64,000 bases of DNA from NCBI GenBank assembly GCA_904063045.1, contig CAJFCJ010000019.1, positions 2,371,700 to 2,435,699 on the forward strand, given 5' to 3'. Made by a program: the position numbers and the translations under genes. The notes beneath the pieces were generated by a model, which made no database searches, had not been told where the DNA came from, and saw nothing but the letters and a program-made list of their open reading frames with translations. The DNA is from Dimorphilus gyrociliatus (Eukaryota; Annelida; Polychaeta; Dinophilidae). This document shows, piece after piece, positions 47,588-57,551 of the stretch. The first letter of the stretch is position 1; each line of letters starts with the position of its first letter.

Positions 47588-50183
47588 CTATTCATCTATG
47601 GGCTTACGCTTTCCAATTTTCTCAGGAAAAAGATAAGCATCAACTGTCACAGCTTGGGAATAAAGTTTGTGTATATTCTCTTTCTTGTACAATCCAGCTA
47701 TTCCATAATAGGACATGATTAAGCTGTTTTTTTATTATAAAAATAAAAATAAATAACGAGCGTAAGTGAAAACAATATCATATATACCCTCGAGCTATTT
47801 GCTTTAACTTCTTCGTAATGAAATTAATGGCATTTCCATACCAACTTTTACTTTTTAAACTTTTGACAAGACGTTTCGTTTTATGCCCTAAAAAATCATT
47901 TAGGTTATTTTCAAGTTGAACGTCTTCCCGATTTCTCGCTGAAGTATATTAAAAACTTGCTAGATTTGAATAAGATGTACATAATTTTTTCATACCGATT
48001 GGGATGCTATAGTTTTTCTTTGACCATTCATTTAATTTTTGTCTTTTTTTTGATTCCGAAACGTTGGTATATATGTACATGTAACAAGACGGTTTGTCAG
48101 ATATTGTTGTTACATTATGATATGTAGCACTAGGTAAAATTATAGTTTCATTTGTATGTAATATTCTTGTATATCCCTCATATTCAAATCGAACTGTTCC
48201 ATTTAAAACTTTTAGCGTCGTGTTCTCAAAATCCGGTTGAATATAGTTTTCTAGAGTCAATCCAGGAAAATCAGCTATGAAAGTAACATCCATAAATTCT
48301 GAAAAATAATACGACTGTCTAATTTTCTCTAATTCGTCTCTCCAATTTGATAATTCTATTAGTAGCGGCTGGACCCACTTTGTAGCTTTAAATGGATGCC
48401 AATTAGCTTTTACAATGTCAATACGAGGATCGAACTGTCGTTGGTGAAATCTCCCGTTCATTGATTTCCAAATATCGAAATATATTTTGACATTATGTAA
48501 ATCATGCTTTTTTAGTCGCTCAGATATGCAAACTGCATATTGCTTAGCCATATCTGCATGCGATGTCCATCGTTTAGAGTTAGTAAAAGCCTGAAAAATT
48601 AAAACAACTCTATGTGTACTTCAAAATGAAATTTAATAATGATATACAGAAGGGTCAAGATATCCAATCTCTCCAGTTGCAGGATCTTCGAAGGTAATTC
48701 GACTATGTTGGGTATGCCAAGAGTGAACCATCATATCCCAGCTGTAGCCATACAAACCATTGGTCCAATTATTATAACCCTTTTGGTTTAATTATAAAGG
48801 AAAATATAATAATTGAGAGAGGTTTATAATATCAAATACCTTCGTAATTGAATGAGAAAAAGGCAAGAATAATTGAATACCTATATAAAGTATAGTGAAA
48901 ATACAGCCTCCGTTTTGCCTAAATCTAGTCTTCACTGAAATGTCAGTCTTTTCCTCTCCATATGAGCAATGAGTCGATTTTTCAGAATCAGCTATAGTCA
49001 TAAAGAATTTTTGGAACTTGCATGGAAGTCCTTTAACAAAGTTTTTAGGAGAATCAGATCTACAAAATACGAAGAGCGTAGCCAGGCAGACATAGGGAAA
49101 CATACCTAGATTTTAAATATTATTATATATGACAGAAGTACAATGATGTAAATCAATAAATCAAACCTATGTGAAACATTTGAGAATTCATTACATGGAA
49201 ACTGGCTCCAAAGATAAAGCCAAAGATTCTTGTTTGGTCAAAGAAAATGAAAAAGCCTAATGATAGGTCTAAGAGAAATCCAAATCGATGAACTATCCAT
49301 AAATCAATTTGTTTTTCATTCAAGAATAATTTAAACGGTTCAAATATGAAATGTTCTGATAAACTCCTCATGGAATATCCTTGAATCCAGTCAGATTCAA
49401 ATTTTTTCAATCCAGCGAAAAAATATAGTATGAAAATTTGTGTTCTAACTAAAGTATAATTCCACAATGGTATATGTTTATTTCTTATTGAAGAGTCAAA
49501 GAATGAATCTATAGAGCTAAAAGTACAACTTTGCATATTTATTAGATATCAAAGTAAGATATATACCAGTATCTGTTGGCATCACTTATCAACAGGATAA
49601 TTGAGAAAAGTCCAAAGAGATATGAATGATTATTCCAAGATGTTTTGTCTAGCAGGAAAACATACCAATAACCTAGAGAAAATACCAGGCAACACGTCCT
49701 GAAGAAAAATCCAAAAATGATTCCAAGTGTACCTTTGAACAAGAACAATGTATTAAATATCAAATTTTCAGTAATTTTCGCTTACCTATGAGCATTACGG
49801 CGTATAGCACATACATCCATCTCAGAGGTAAAGGTTTAAGAAAATTTATCAACGGAAACCGACACTCTTCCTCATTCACCCAAATGACATCTGCCTGAGA
49901 AAGACCTCGTTCTTGGAAAAGGTCTAATAGCATCAAAATTCCTTTAGGACAAATACAAAAGAAATGAAAAGAATATATAATCAATGCTTTCTCAAAACAA
50001 CATACCATATGCTATACGAACATAGGCTATCAAAGAAGGATCCATAGGCCTATGAAGAAGACTCCTAAAGCGGCTCCAACTTGAAAAGTCAGATATTCTA
50101 AAGCCAAACAAGTCTTTGAAACATAGTGGACCATCAACCATACTTCTATTTGCCTGTTTTTTATCTTCCATGAGAGAATTCAT
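47588..50183 (-). CDS. GGCX: Vitamin K-dependent gamma-carboxylase
   Basis: Integral ER membrane enzyme that converts protein Glu to gamma-carboxyglutamate using reduced vitamin K, CO2 and O2. Exons: 50006-50183, 49786-49941, 49567-49732, 49167-49516, 48840-49105, 48648-48779, 47996-48590, 47788-47938, 47588-47723; 709 residues (human 758). Matches: [47 protein letters not shown] with the active-site His, [16 protein letters not shown] then [10 protein letters not shown] with the catalytic Lys pair, [33 protein letters not shown] and [13 protein letters not shown]. At least five membrane helices precede the lumenal domain. The frame stays open upstream of ATG 50183 to an acceptor-like TTACAG, so an extra 5' coding exon is possible. 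Confidence 0.94.
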
Positions 50184-51089
50184 AACTACTGGTGACGTTT
50201 TCGTTCGCCTGCGCAATATTATATTTGACGATGAAGCCTGTAAGAAAATTAATTAAAAGACGTGATTCGCATACGAACTAGAACATTTATAAATGAGATC
50301 CCAGTCTCGTTATTGTATATTATTTAGCTATAAACAACAACAACAAACGTAACGACTAATGTTTATCTTGTCAATAAATAGGATATTTCGGTGTCCAGAC
50401 GTCTTTATTTTATTTTTGCTCTTAAACTTTAAACATATAATCGCTTGCTATATAAACACTTGATAACACTCCCTACATTTTATAGTAATTTTTAATTGTA
50501 TAAATGGTTACTCTTGATATGTTCATGAACTGCCCTTTGGAATATAGGCCTAGTCTGCATTGAAGAATAAATTTTCCAAAACTTACCAGATTTTTCTATT
50601 TACTAAATAAAAATATGTTTGCTTTCCGAAGTGAAAGACTACAATTTATATCTTATTTTCTTCATTTAGCTTTTTATGTAATATTCATTTAATAATAAAT
50701 CAAATTAAATGTCTATAAGATATATTTTTTCATAAGATACAACGTTAGAACGAAAAAAAGATGCCGGTTGAATTAGATTCGAATTTGTAATTGATTATTT
50801 ACAGTGTCCTTGAAGAGCGCGTTTAATTTTAATTATAAAGATTACAAAGTAAGTTTGTAGTTTAAAAACTATGTTGGTGCGTCGGTGTCCAACTGCTTTT
50901 AAAGTTATGAATAATAATTCAAATGAATAAATATGAGGAAATTTTTTTCGTTATGATTAATCAGGAGAAGAAAGAAATTAAAAAAAAATTCTTGATCATT
51001 CTCGCGAGGTATTTGATGACGTATATAAAGTTTAGCAGACGTTTTTCTCATTGTACAGTTTACCTCCTTCTTGTTCAAAGTTCGTAAAT
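50184..51089. other. Divergent intergenic region, GGCX/DHDH
   Basis: 906 bp between opposite starts, containing the possible 5' extension of GGCX (50184-50237). Otherwise AT-rich with nothing recognised. Confidence 0.6.
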
Positions 51090-52076
51090 ATGGCCGCGAC
51101 CAGATGGGGAATTATTAGTGCAGGCAGAATTTCATCAGACTTTGCCACTTGCTTGACACATCTACCAGATAATGAACATATCGTAACAGCAGTAGCTGCC
51201 CGAAACCTTGACGATGCCAACGCATTTGCGAAAAGATTCAACATTCCAAAGACGTATGGAAGCTATGATGAGATAGCCGATGACAATAATATAGATGTAT
51301 ATTACATTGGAACAATACATCCAACTCATCATCCAATAGCATTGAATTTGATTAATAAGGGTAAAAATGTTTTATGCGAAAAACCCCTATGCATGAATGT
51401 GAAAGAAACAAAAGAATTGGTTGAAGCTGCAAGAAAAAACAAAGTCTTTCTAATGGAAGGTTTCTGGAGTAGATTTTTTCCGGTTTATGAAGAATTAAGA
51501 AGTGAACTGAAAGCAGGAAGCATAGGAACACCCGTTGTTTTAACTTGCACAGCTGGAATTAATGCTCCAAATGTGCCTCGTTTAAGAGAACGTGCTTTGG
51601 GTGGTAGTTCGCTTTTAGATTTAGGTTGTTACTTAATTCAATTGGCTTTGTTGGTTTTCGGGGAAAAGCCTATTAAAATTACAGCTTCTGGTCATCTTTT
51701 TGAGTCCGGTGTAGATTCTCTTGCAAGTTACACGTTATTATTCAAAAATGGTGGAGCTGCAAATCTTTTGTCCACTTGTACCGTAGAAATGAAAAACGTC
51801 GGAAGAATCTTTGGTACAAAAGGCTCTATTGAATTTCCTAAATTCCATGCCCCAACTGAAATAGAAACACCAAGTGGAAAAAAATCTTTTGATCTCCCGA
51901 ATATTAGTAAACCTATGAATTTTCCCAATTCCACAGGGTTTTGTTATGAGGCTCAAGCAGTAAGAGAAGCCCTTCTCCAAGGAAAAACTGAACATGAACT
52001 TATGCCTTTAAATGACACAATTTCTATTGCCGAAATAATGGAGGAAATTCTTGCACAAATAGGCGTTACGTACTAG
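51090..52076 (+). CDS. DHDH: Trans-1,2-dihydrodiol dehydrogenase-like oxidoreductase, single exon
   Basis: NADP-dependent dimeric dihydrodiol/D-xylose dehydrogenase of the GFO/IDH/MocA family; oxidises trans-dihydrodiols and some sugars in the cytosol. 328 residues (human 334), no intron. N-terminal Rossmann start RWGIISAGRISSDFA, then DVYYIGTIHPTHH and the catalytic-lysine motif NVLCEKPLCMN. FLMEGFWSRFFPVY and SSLLDLGCYLIQLAL carry the family's second catalytic segment with its Tyr. ATG 51090 is chosen because the upstream frame lacks another ATG and the protein then begins directly before the Rossmann fold. AATAAA at 52093 and 52112. Animals often carry several copies, so one-to-one orthology is not certain. 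Confidence 0.9.
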   Translation: MAATRWGIISAGRISSDFATCLTHLPDNEHIVTAVAARNLDDANAFAKRFNIPKTYGSYDEIADDNNIDVYYIGTIHPTHHPIALNLINKGKNVLCEKPLCMNVKETKELVEAARKNKVFLMEGFWSRFFPVYEELRSELKAGSIGTPVVLTCTAGINAPNVPRLRERALGGSSLLDLGCYLIQLALLVFGEKPIKITASGHLFESGVDSLASYTLLFKNGGAANLLSTCTVEMKNVGRIFGTKGSIEFPKFHAPTEIETPSGKKSFDLPNISKPMNFPNSTGFCYEAQAVREALLQGKTEHELMPLNDTISIAEIMEEILAQIGVTY

Positions 52077-52230
52077 TAGCAATTACTTGCGAAATAAAGG
52101 TTTTTTGAAACAATAAAGCTTTTTTGAATAAGATTCTTGTTGATCTATATTGACTATCTATAATCTTAAATAATTCACAATAGAATGTATCTGTAAATTT
52201 AAGTAAAGTTTTTCGCGCCGAAGACCAAGC

Positions 52231-52243
52231 GTTGCCGGGCAAC
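52231..52243. promoter_or_regulatory. Perfect X-box palindrome (RFX site) before TEX47-like gene
   Basis: GTTGCCGGGCAAC is a perfect inverted repeat (GTTGCC, one base, GGCAAC) matching the X-box consensus bound by RFX factors that drive ciliary genes. It ends 15 bp before the ATG at 52259, so it lies in the core promoter or 5' UTR. Confidence 0.7.
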
Positions 52244-52258
52244 AATGCAAACTAAAAC

Positions 52259-54202
52259 ATGGCGAACGACGATGATTCTGTTCTATTTGATCGAACGTCG
52301 CTTTTGGACGTTATTGAGGACAAGAACAGGACTCTCAATAAGGTAAAATGACAAGGCCTAAAAATTATTAAACGTTTTATGCATAGATCAAGAATAATTC
52401 AAAGTAAATATTTGCACAATTTTCCTTTCTCGAGCGATTGTTTGCGTTTATGCTCATATGAAAGGCTTGAGCTAGCGGTTAGTCGTTCAGTTTCTAGCCA
52501 AAATGAATGAAGGCGAAACAACAACATTAGAAACTATGAGACGTTATGTCTATGAAAATTCAGATACTCCTGAACCACATCAACATTCAAATTTATTTGA
52601 ATTAAAGTTGGATAGAGTCTACGTAGCTGAATCTGGATATGTAAATAATCGAACGAATGACTGCTTTCTTCTTTAATTTGTACCATATCATAATGATATT
52701 AAGCCTACCTTCTACTATTTTTTTCAGAAAAACCTATTACATAGGGCCGTTATAGTTTGTAAAACAAAAGGAAAGAATAACTTCGAAGAAATCGGAAGTA
52801 AGATAATTAATTAAATAAAAAGTTTGTGTTTTTGTTTGTAAAATAAAAGCTTTTTACCTTATTAGGATACTATGAAAAATTTTTCGTTACTGCTGCAAAT
52901 CAACTTCAAACCGAAACTGCACATGGATTGCTATTAGTTTACCCTGAGTACTGTGTGCACGTGGTAGAGGTTGGTAAACTAAATAGGTTTGCTTAGAATT
53001 CATTTGATAGTAAAGAGAATATTGCTTTTAAAATAAGGCTTCTATGGAAATGATTTTGGAATTGTTAAGAGATATAACAAACACTACCCCAGAAAATGAA
53101 TACAGAACGAATATAGCTAAATTATTGTCTATATCTCGGGATATATCCTTTATTTTTAATAGCATTTAGAATAATTCGAATATTACATATTGAAATTTAA
53201 CCTTAACTCTTACATTACATACCCTATCCATTATATCAATCATGGTCTTATCGGAGTATAGATATTGTTGCTCAGAAGATTGACGAATACGAACCTTCAG
53301 AGACAGAAGATAAGCTAGTTATTGATATGTTAACCCAACTTTTAAAATTGGGTAAGCATTTAAAGCAAACCAAGGTAAGAAAATTTAAGCATGGTTAAAT
53401 TATTTAGTTGAATAGTATTAACAACATAAACAATTTTTAAACGACGATGTTTAACATTAATTAACTCAAGTTTGAAACGTTAATTTAATATTCTAAAAAG
53501 AAAAGCGTTTTCAGGAAAGGACGAATAGCGATGGAGGTTCGGCCAAATCGAACCAAATGCGTATGAGTGTTGTAAGTGACCAAGAAAATATTTAGTTTTA
53601 GAAATCCAAGCTTATTTTATGAAAACAAAATTTTTGTTTTGGCTTATTTTTTGTTTCCAATCATTTTTTCGAAGAAGATTATTTATGTGATTTATGTAGC
53701 TTTGTTAGATTTTTAAATATTCTTTATGTATGATCCTCATACTGTATATTGCATGAATCGATTTGTTTACTTTTTTTTGTCGATTTCCTATTTTTGCATA
53801 TTCAATTTTGTACCATTTTGATAAAAAAATTTTGTGGTAAACTTAAAAACTATTTTCATTAAATTATCATCTGCAGGCCCTTGGTGGAGCACCAGTATCT
53901 GATTCCCTGCATGAAAGAGTACCCGAACTTTTACCTAGACAAGGTAAAATTTTGAATATTAAATACAAATTCTATTTTTAGTTTTCTGTTAAATTGCAGA
54001 GGTGTTAGGTTATCTGCTGGATAATCAAGTTGATTGTATTATGACGCCTAGAGACCTTATTGAAAAGTACGATACACCATTTGATGTGGCTTTGGCAGGA
54101 GGTATGAGCGAGTTGATTCTAATCAAAAGAAGCCTATTTTCAAATTTTTTCATTGCAGATATGGTGTGGCCCTTAAACGTGCGGCTATTTCCGTATAGTT
54201 AG
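52259..54202 (+). CDS. TEX47-like protein with BLUF-like fold
   Basis: Resembles testis-expressed protein 47 (C7orf62), a family with a ferredoxin-like domain related to BLUF photosensors. Exons: 52259-52342, 52491-52640, 52728-52797, 52866-52969, 53038-53142, 53219-53374, 53515-53571, 53877-53943, 54000-54101, 54159-54202; 312 residues. The core reads NLLHRAVIVCK, then HGLLLVYPEYCVHVVEASME and ILELLRDIT, which fits the BLUF-like pattern of a strand, a helix, then GLLLVY and a V.E stretch. A distinct C-terminal end has FDVALAGDMVWPLNVRLFP. The intron 53143-53218 is of the U12 AT-AC type; all other phases agree. BLUF flavin binding is not implied: the TEX47 family lacks proven photochemistry. 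AATAAA at 54250-54255. TEX47 name is moderately certain. Confidence 0.72.
53143..53218 (+). other. U12-type AT-AC intron
   Basis: 76-bp intron starting ATATCCTT (the minor-spliceosome AT-AC donor) and ending in AC, with branch-site match CCTTAAC at 53201-53207 about 12 bases before the end. Joining GAT at 53142 to ATA at 53219 keeps the frame open (SISRDIPYPLYQSW). No GT-AG pair nearby gives an open join. Confidence 0.85.
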
Positions 54203-54271
54203 GCAAAAAGATTTACTGTATACAATCAGCATAATTTAATTTTTATTATAATAAACGAGATGTAAATGAAT

Positions 54272-56218
54272 TCAAATTAAGTTGTTGAAATTATCATTTA
54301 AAACTTTCTTTTTCATTTCTTTCTTTTCATTTTTCTTTTCATTTTTCTTTTCATTTTTCTTTTCCGGCTTCTTTTCGCTATCCTCTTCTTTATCTTCTCT
54401 TTCAAGCATTTCGTGTTCTTCTTTACGCCACTGGTCTTCAACAACCCTTCTCATAGCAAAATTCATCCGTTCAAGTTTACCAGGTAGTGATTCGTAAAGG
54501 GCATTAGCAAGATTCATTTCGTCCCGCAGAGATGTTCGTATTTGTTTTATTCTTATTGGTTTGTTAACTATCTTTTTTGCTTGATGTTTATTTTTCATTT
54601 TTAAGGGAAAGTCATATTCAGCAGTTGGTAAATAGATATATGATAGATTTTTAGCTATGAGGCCATATAATGACTTTTCAAGAACAGTTGGAATGTAATC
54701 TTGAACAACTTTTGCTGAATCCAAAACACGTTTGTCCATTTCATATCTCTGCACGTGAAGAATTGCTTGCCAAGCAGCGTTCGCTAAATTATCATTCATT
54801 TTGTCTTTTTCAAAAAACCTATAAACATTCCAGACTTGTTCGTAAGCAACCGATCGAACCTTCCATGATATTTTAGACTCTTGATCATAAAATAGAAGGC
54901 CTAGTAGGGAAAAATTCTTTAGCGACTCGTCTTCTCCCACTAAAGCAGTTTTTCGAATCTTTGATGAGGCACTTTTTATAACAATTTCTTTTAATATAGA
55001 AATATATCCCAGACAGCATTGCCATGGCCAAGATGCAAAACCAGAACCGACTTCGGGTTGATGAGTTGAGGCAGTTATGGCTCTGGTACCCAAGCTACCG
55101 TCATCAGCGGCGGCTGATGCGTCAAAGTCTTGCTGCACTGCAGATGTAGTACTAAGTCTAGTTTCTTTTGGAGGTAGCTTTCTCACTGGATCTTTTGGTC
55201 CCTTAGCCATGTGAAACAGGCAATGAAGAACGTCTGTATTTGCTTGACCAGCATCTCCTAGTATATTTAAAGCGGTGAAAACGTCTACCCAATTTTCATC
55301 AGTCACGTGCCAGGCGCAATCTAAAAGGGCAGTTAAACTTATTCTTAAATCCTTAGATGCCTTCTCCACACTCTTCCAAACATCTAAGGAGTGCCAAAGT
55401 GTAGGACTGAGGTCATGAACACAAGATGATATATAGTCTGGAGATTTATGATTAGTTTCAGTTTCTCCCTTAGGAGAGCCTTCTTCTTGCGGTTGAAGAT
55501 CTTCAGATACGTCAGCAGTCAACATTCTTCCAATTTCATGAATAAACTTCATTCGAAGAACACATACAGGATACGGCTCATACGCATTTTCTGAATCAAT
55601 AAAACCTTCTAAATATGTATGTAAACGATCCTTAAATGTATTGAATCCTCCTAGCTCTCCCGCCATGTAATGAAAAAAGAGTCTAAAAAATGTATTCATT
55701 CCAATTTCTAATAGTATAATTTCATTTTTTCTTAAATATGGCTGCGTCAAAGAGTCAGTCCTTAGCCAGTATAGAGTTGTTTCAGCTAAGTAGAACAAAG
55801 CTGGTACTTGTTGCCTATCAAATGGAGATTGTTGAAGAGATTCATTTAAAATTTTTAAACAGTCAGTTTGTATTTTGTGCTGACATTGAGCAAGTTGCGC
55901 GAGTTCCGTCCAAGCTAAAGGGAGATCCACGTGTTTTCCCTCTCCAGCTGTGCTGGCTCCACAGCGTCGTTTAGCTCGTTCAAGCATTTTTTTTGCGACA
56001 TCCAATAATTTTTGTCTATCGTCTGCATTTGTGCAGTTGTTAAATTTATTCACAAAATCCTCGTTAACCTCCAAACTATCTTTTGAGACTTTGGATGATT
56101 TTCCATCTTTAAAAGTTGAAATATATATGTTTCTCTGAATACGCTCTTGAAGTTCATCTCTGTGAGATTGGGATATAATCCCGAACTTATGAACTACAGG
56201 TATTTTGATTACAGGCAT
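54272..56218 (-). CDS. TMEM232: TMEM232 homologue, single exon
   Basis: Large helical protein of the TMEM232 family, linked in mammals to sperm flagellum formation. 648 residues with no intron. Family matches: start MPVIKIPVVHKFGIISQSHR, DVAKKMLERAKRRCG, the diagnostic LPLAWTELAQLAQCQ, PALFYLAETTLYWL, NTFFRLFFHYMAGEL, SILKEIVIKSASSKIRKTAL and, near the end, RRVVEDQWRKEEHEM. The C-terminus is a Lys/Glu tract with four KKNE-like units. Despite the family name, no convincing membrane helix is obvious. Tail to tail with the TEX47-like gene (70 bp). A weak X-box-like string GTTTACCTTGACAAC sits at 56239-56253, just upstream of the ATG. Confidence 0.88.
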   Translation of the reverse strand: MPVIKIPVVHKFGIISQSHRDELQERIQRNIYISTFKDGKSSKVSKDSLEVNEDFVNKFNNCTNADDRQKLLDVAKKMLERAKRRCGASTAGEGKHVDLPLAWTELAQLAQCQHKIQTDCLKILNESLQQSPFDRQQVPALFYLAETTLYWLRTDSLTQPYLRKNEIILLEIGMNTFFRLFFHYMAGELGGFNTFKDRLHTYLEGFIDSENAYEPYPVCVLRMKFIHEIGRMLTADVSEDLQPQEEGSPKGETETNHKSPDYISSCVHDLSPTLWHSLDVWKSVEKASKDLRISLTALLDCAWHVTDENWVDVFTALNILGDAGQANTDVLHCLFHMAKGPKDPVRKLPPKETRLSTTSAVQQDFDASAAADDGSLGTRAITASTHQPEVGSGFASWPWQCCLGYISILKEIVIKSASSKIRKTALVGEDESLKNFSLLGLLFYDQESKISWKVRSVAYEQVWNVYRFFEKDKMNDNLANAAWQAILHVQRYEMDKRVLDSAKVVQDYIPTVLEKSLYGLIAKNLSYIYLPTAEYDFPLKMKNKHQAKKIVNKPIRIKQIRTSLRDEMNLANALYESLPGKLERMNFAMRRVVEDQWRKEEHEMLEREDKEEDSEKKPEKKNEKKNEKKNEKKEMKKKVLNDNFNNLI

Positions 56219-56343
56219 ATCTACTATGAAGCCATTATGTTTACCTTGACAACTAAATTAACGACATCTAACGGATTTAAACAAAACTATAGATAAATTC
56301 ATCATCATCAAACGTGTATTGAAAAAGCATTCATAGTTTATAA

Positions 56344-57194
56344 TTATTCGTTTCTCATCATCATCTTTTGCTTTTTCAGCTTCTTCTGTGAAACTTTCTT
56401 CTTTGTTGGTTCGTCCTCAGCCGGCTTGGCTACGACATCTTCTCTTTCACCAAGAATAACTTCAATATGGCACGGGCTACTCATGTAAGCTAAAAAGTTC
56501 AGATTCGTTAGTAAATTTTACTTGGTTTTAGAATCCAAACGTACGATTAATCCTTCCGTGCGCTCTGTAGGTTCTTCTTCTCATTTTAGGAGCTCTATTC
56601 ACCTGAATATGTTCGATAACCAGATGATCCACGTCTAAACCTTTGAATTCAGCGTTACTTTCGGCATTCTTTAACAATTGAAGCAGAAAGTTGGCGCTCT
56701 TAATGGGCCAACGTCCTTGAGTGGTTCCATGGTTCTTAGCCTGGGCGCATCTACCGACACAAGCGGTATAACGACGGAAAGGAACGCATTCTTTTTTTGA
56801 TACCACGTTCTTAAGGTATTTAACGGCTCTACGAAGATGCATTTTCTTTATCGCTTGAGCTGTTTCGCGAGTGTTCTAGAATTAGAAAAAAATATAAAAT
56901 AGGTATTAATGGGTATTTCATACAGTGAGTTTGTATTTACCTTGAAGTGCACTCTGAGATGCGAACCTCTAGCCTTCGCAGCTGAAAACAGAAAAAAGTT
57001 AGAAAAAAAGGGAAGCGCATGGCAATTGCGATATATGACTGTTACAATAGTGCTTCAGTCTCTAAAATTAACAACATATATAAATTTAGACATATGCTTG
57101 TCAATATATCATCATTAAAATTACTTTGAATGTAAATATTATAAATGTACTCACACTTGGACGCATTTTCTGGATCTATTGAATATCGTGTCAT
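56344..57194 (-). CDS. RPL17: 60S ribosomal protein L17 (uL22)
   Basis: Large-subunit ribosomal protein lining the exit tunnel. Exons 57155-57194, 56941-56981, 56545-56875, 56344-56489; 185 residues (human 184). N-terminus [20 protein letters not shown], then [98 protein letters not shown] and a basic tail [12 protein letters not shown]. The pyrimidine run CTTTCTTTTC on the gene strand about 15-25 bases before the ATG could be a 5' TOP start. Intron 1 (56982-57154) hosts a C/D snoRNA. Confidence 0.96.
57051..57120 (-). ncRNA. C/D box snoRNA, U27 (SNORD27) type, in RPL17 intron
   Basis: On the gene strand, C box ATGATGA (57109-57115) is followed by guide GACAAGCATATG (57091-57102), a D'-like CTAA and D box CTGA (57055-57058). 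The guide is complementary to the near-universal 18S rRNA segment CAUAUGCUUGUC close to its 5' end. The base five positions upstream of the D' box pairs with the A that vertebrate U27 snoRNA targets for 2'-O-methylation (A27 in human 18S). Spacing and order of boxes match U27. The terminal stem is weak, so the ends are approximate. Confidence 0.8.
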
Positions 57195-57551
57195 TGTGAA
57201 TTTCAGCTGAAAAGAAAGCACCGGGTATGAACGAATTGGTCGTGTACAAGTGGCGCATTATAAAATCGGGTACGAAGTTACAATTTCAGTAATTTTACTA
57301 TCAAATTATAAATCAGTCGTTTATATAACAAATTATGTTAAAATAAACTCATGATTGTAACTTTAATATCCGATATTTTGAGATTGTAAATTTTTACATA
57401 CACACTGCGTCTGCTGAAACCGGAAAAGGAAAATTCCTTGTAGGTTAGGACCGCCGTAAATTTCTAGTGGAAACTGGTAGATGTATAAGTGAAATATTAC
57501 ACATAATTCGAAAATTCAAATATATTTAACAACAATTAAATCTAAGATATT

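Noticed and set aside
51051-51089. DHDH beginning upstream of ATG 51090
   Set aside because: Only a TTG start is available and the extra residues precede the normal start of the Rossmann fold.
53143-53295. Conventional GT-AG intron in the TEX47-like gene here
   Set aside because: No GT donor and AG acceptor pair keeps the frame; the AT-AC solution fits donor, branch site, spacing and frame.
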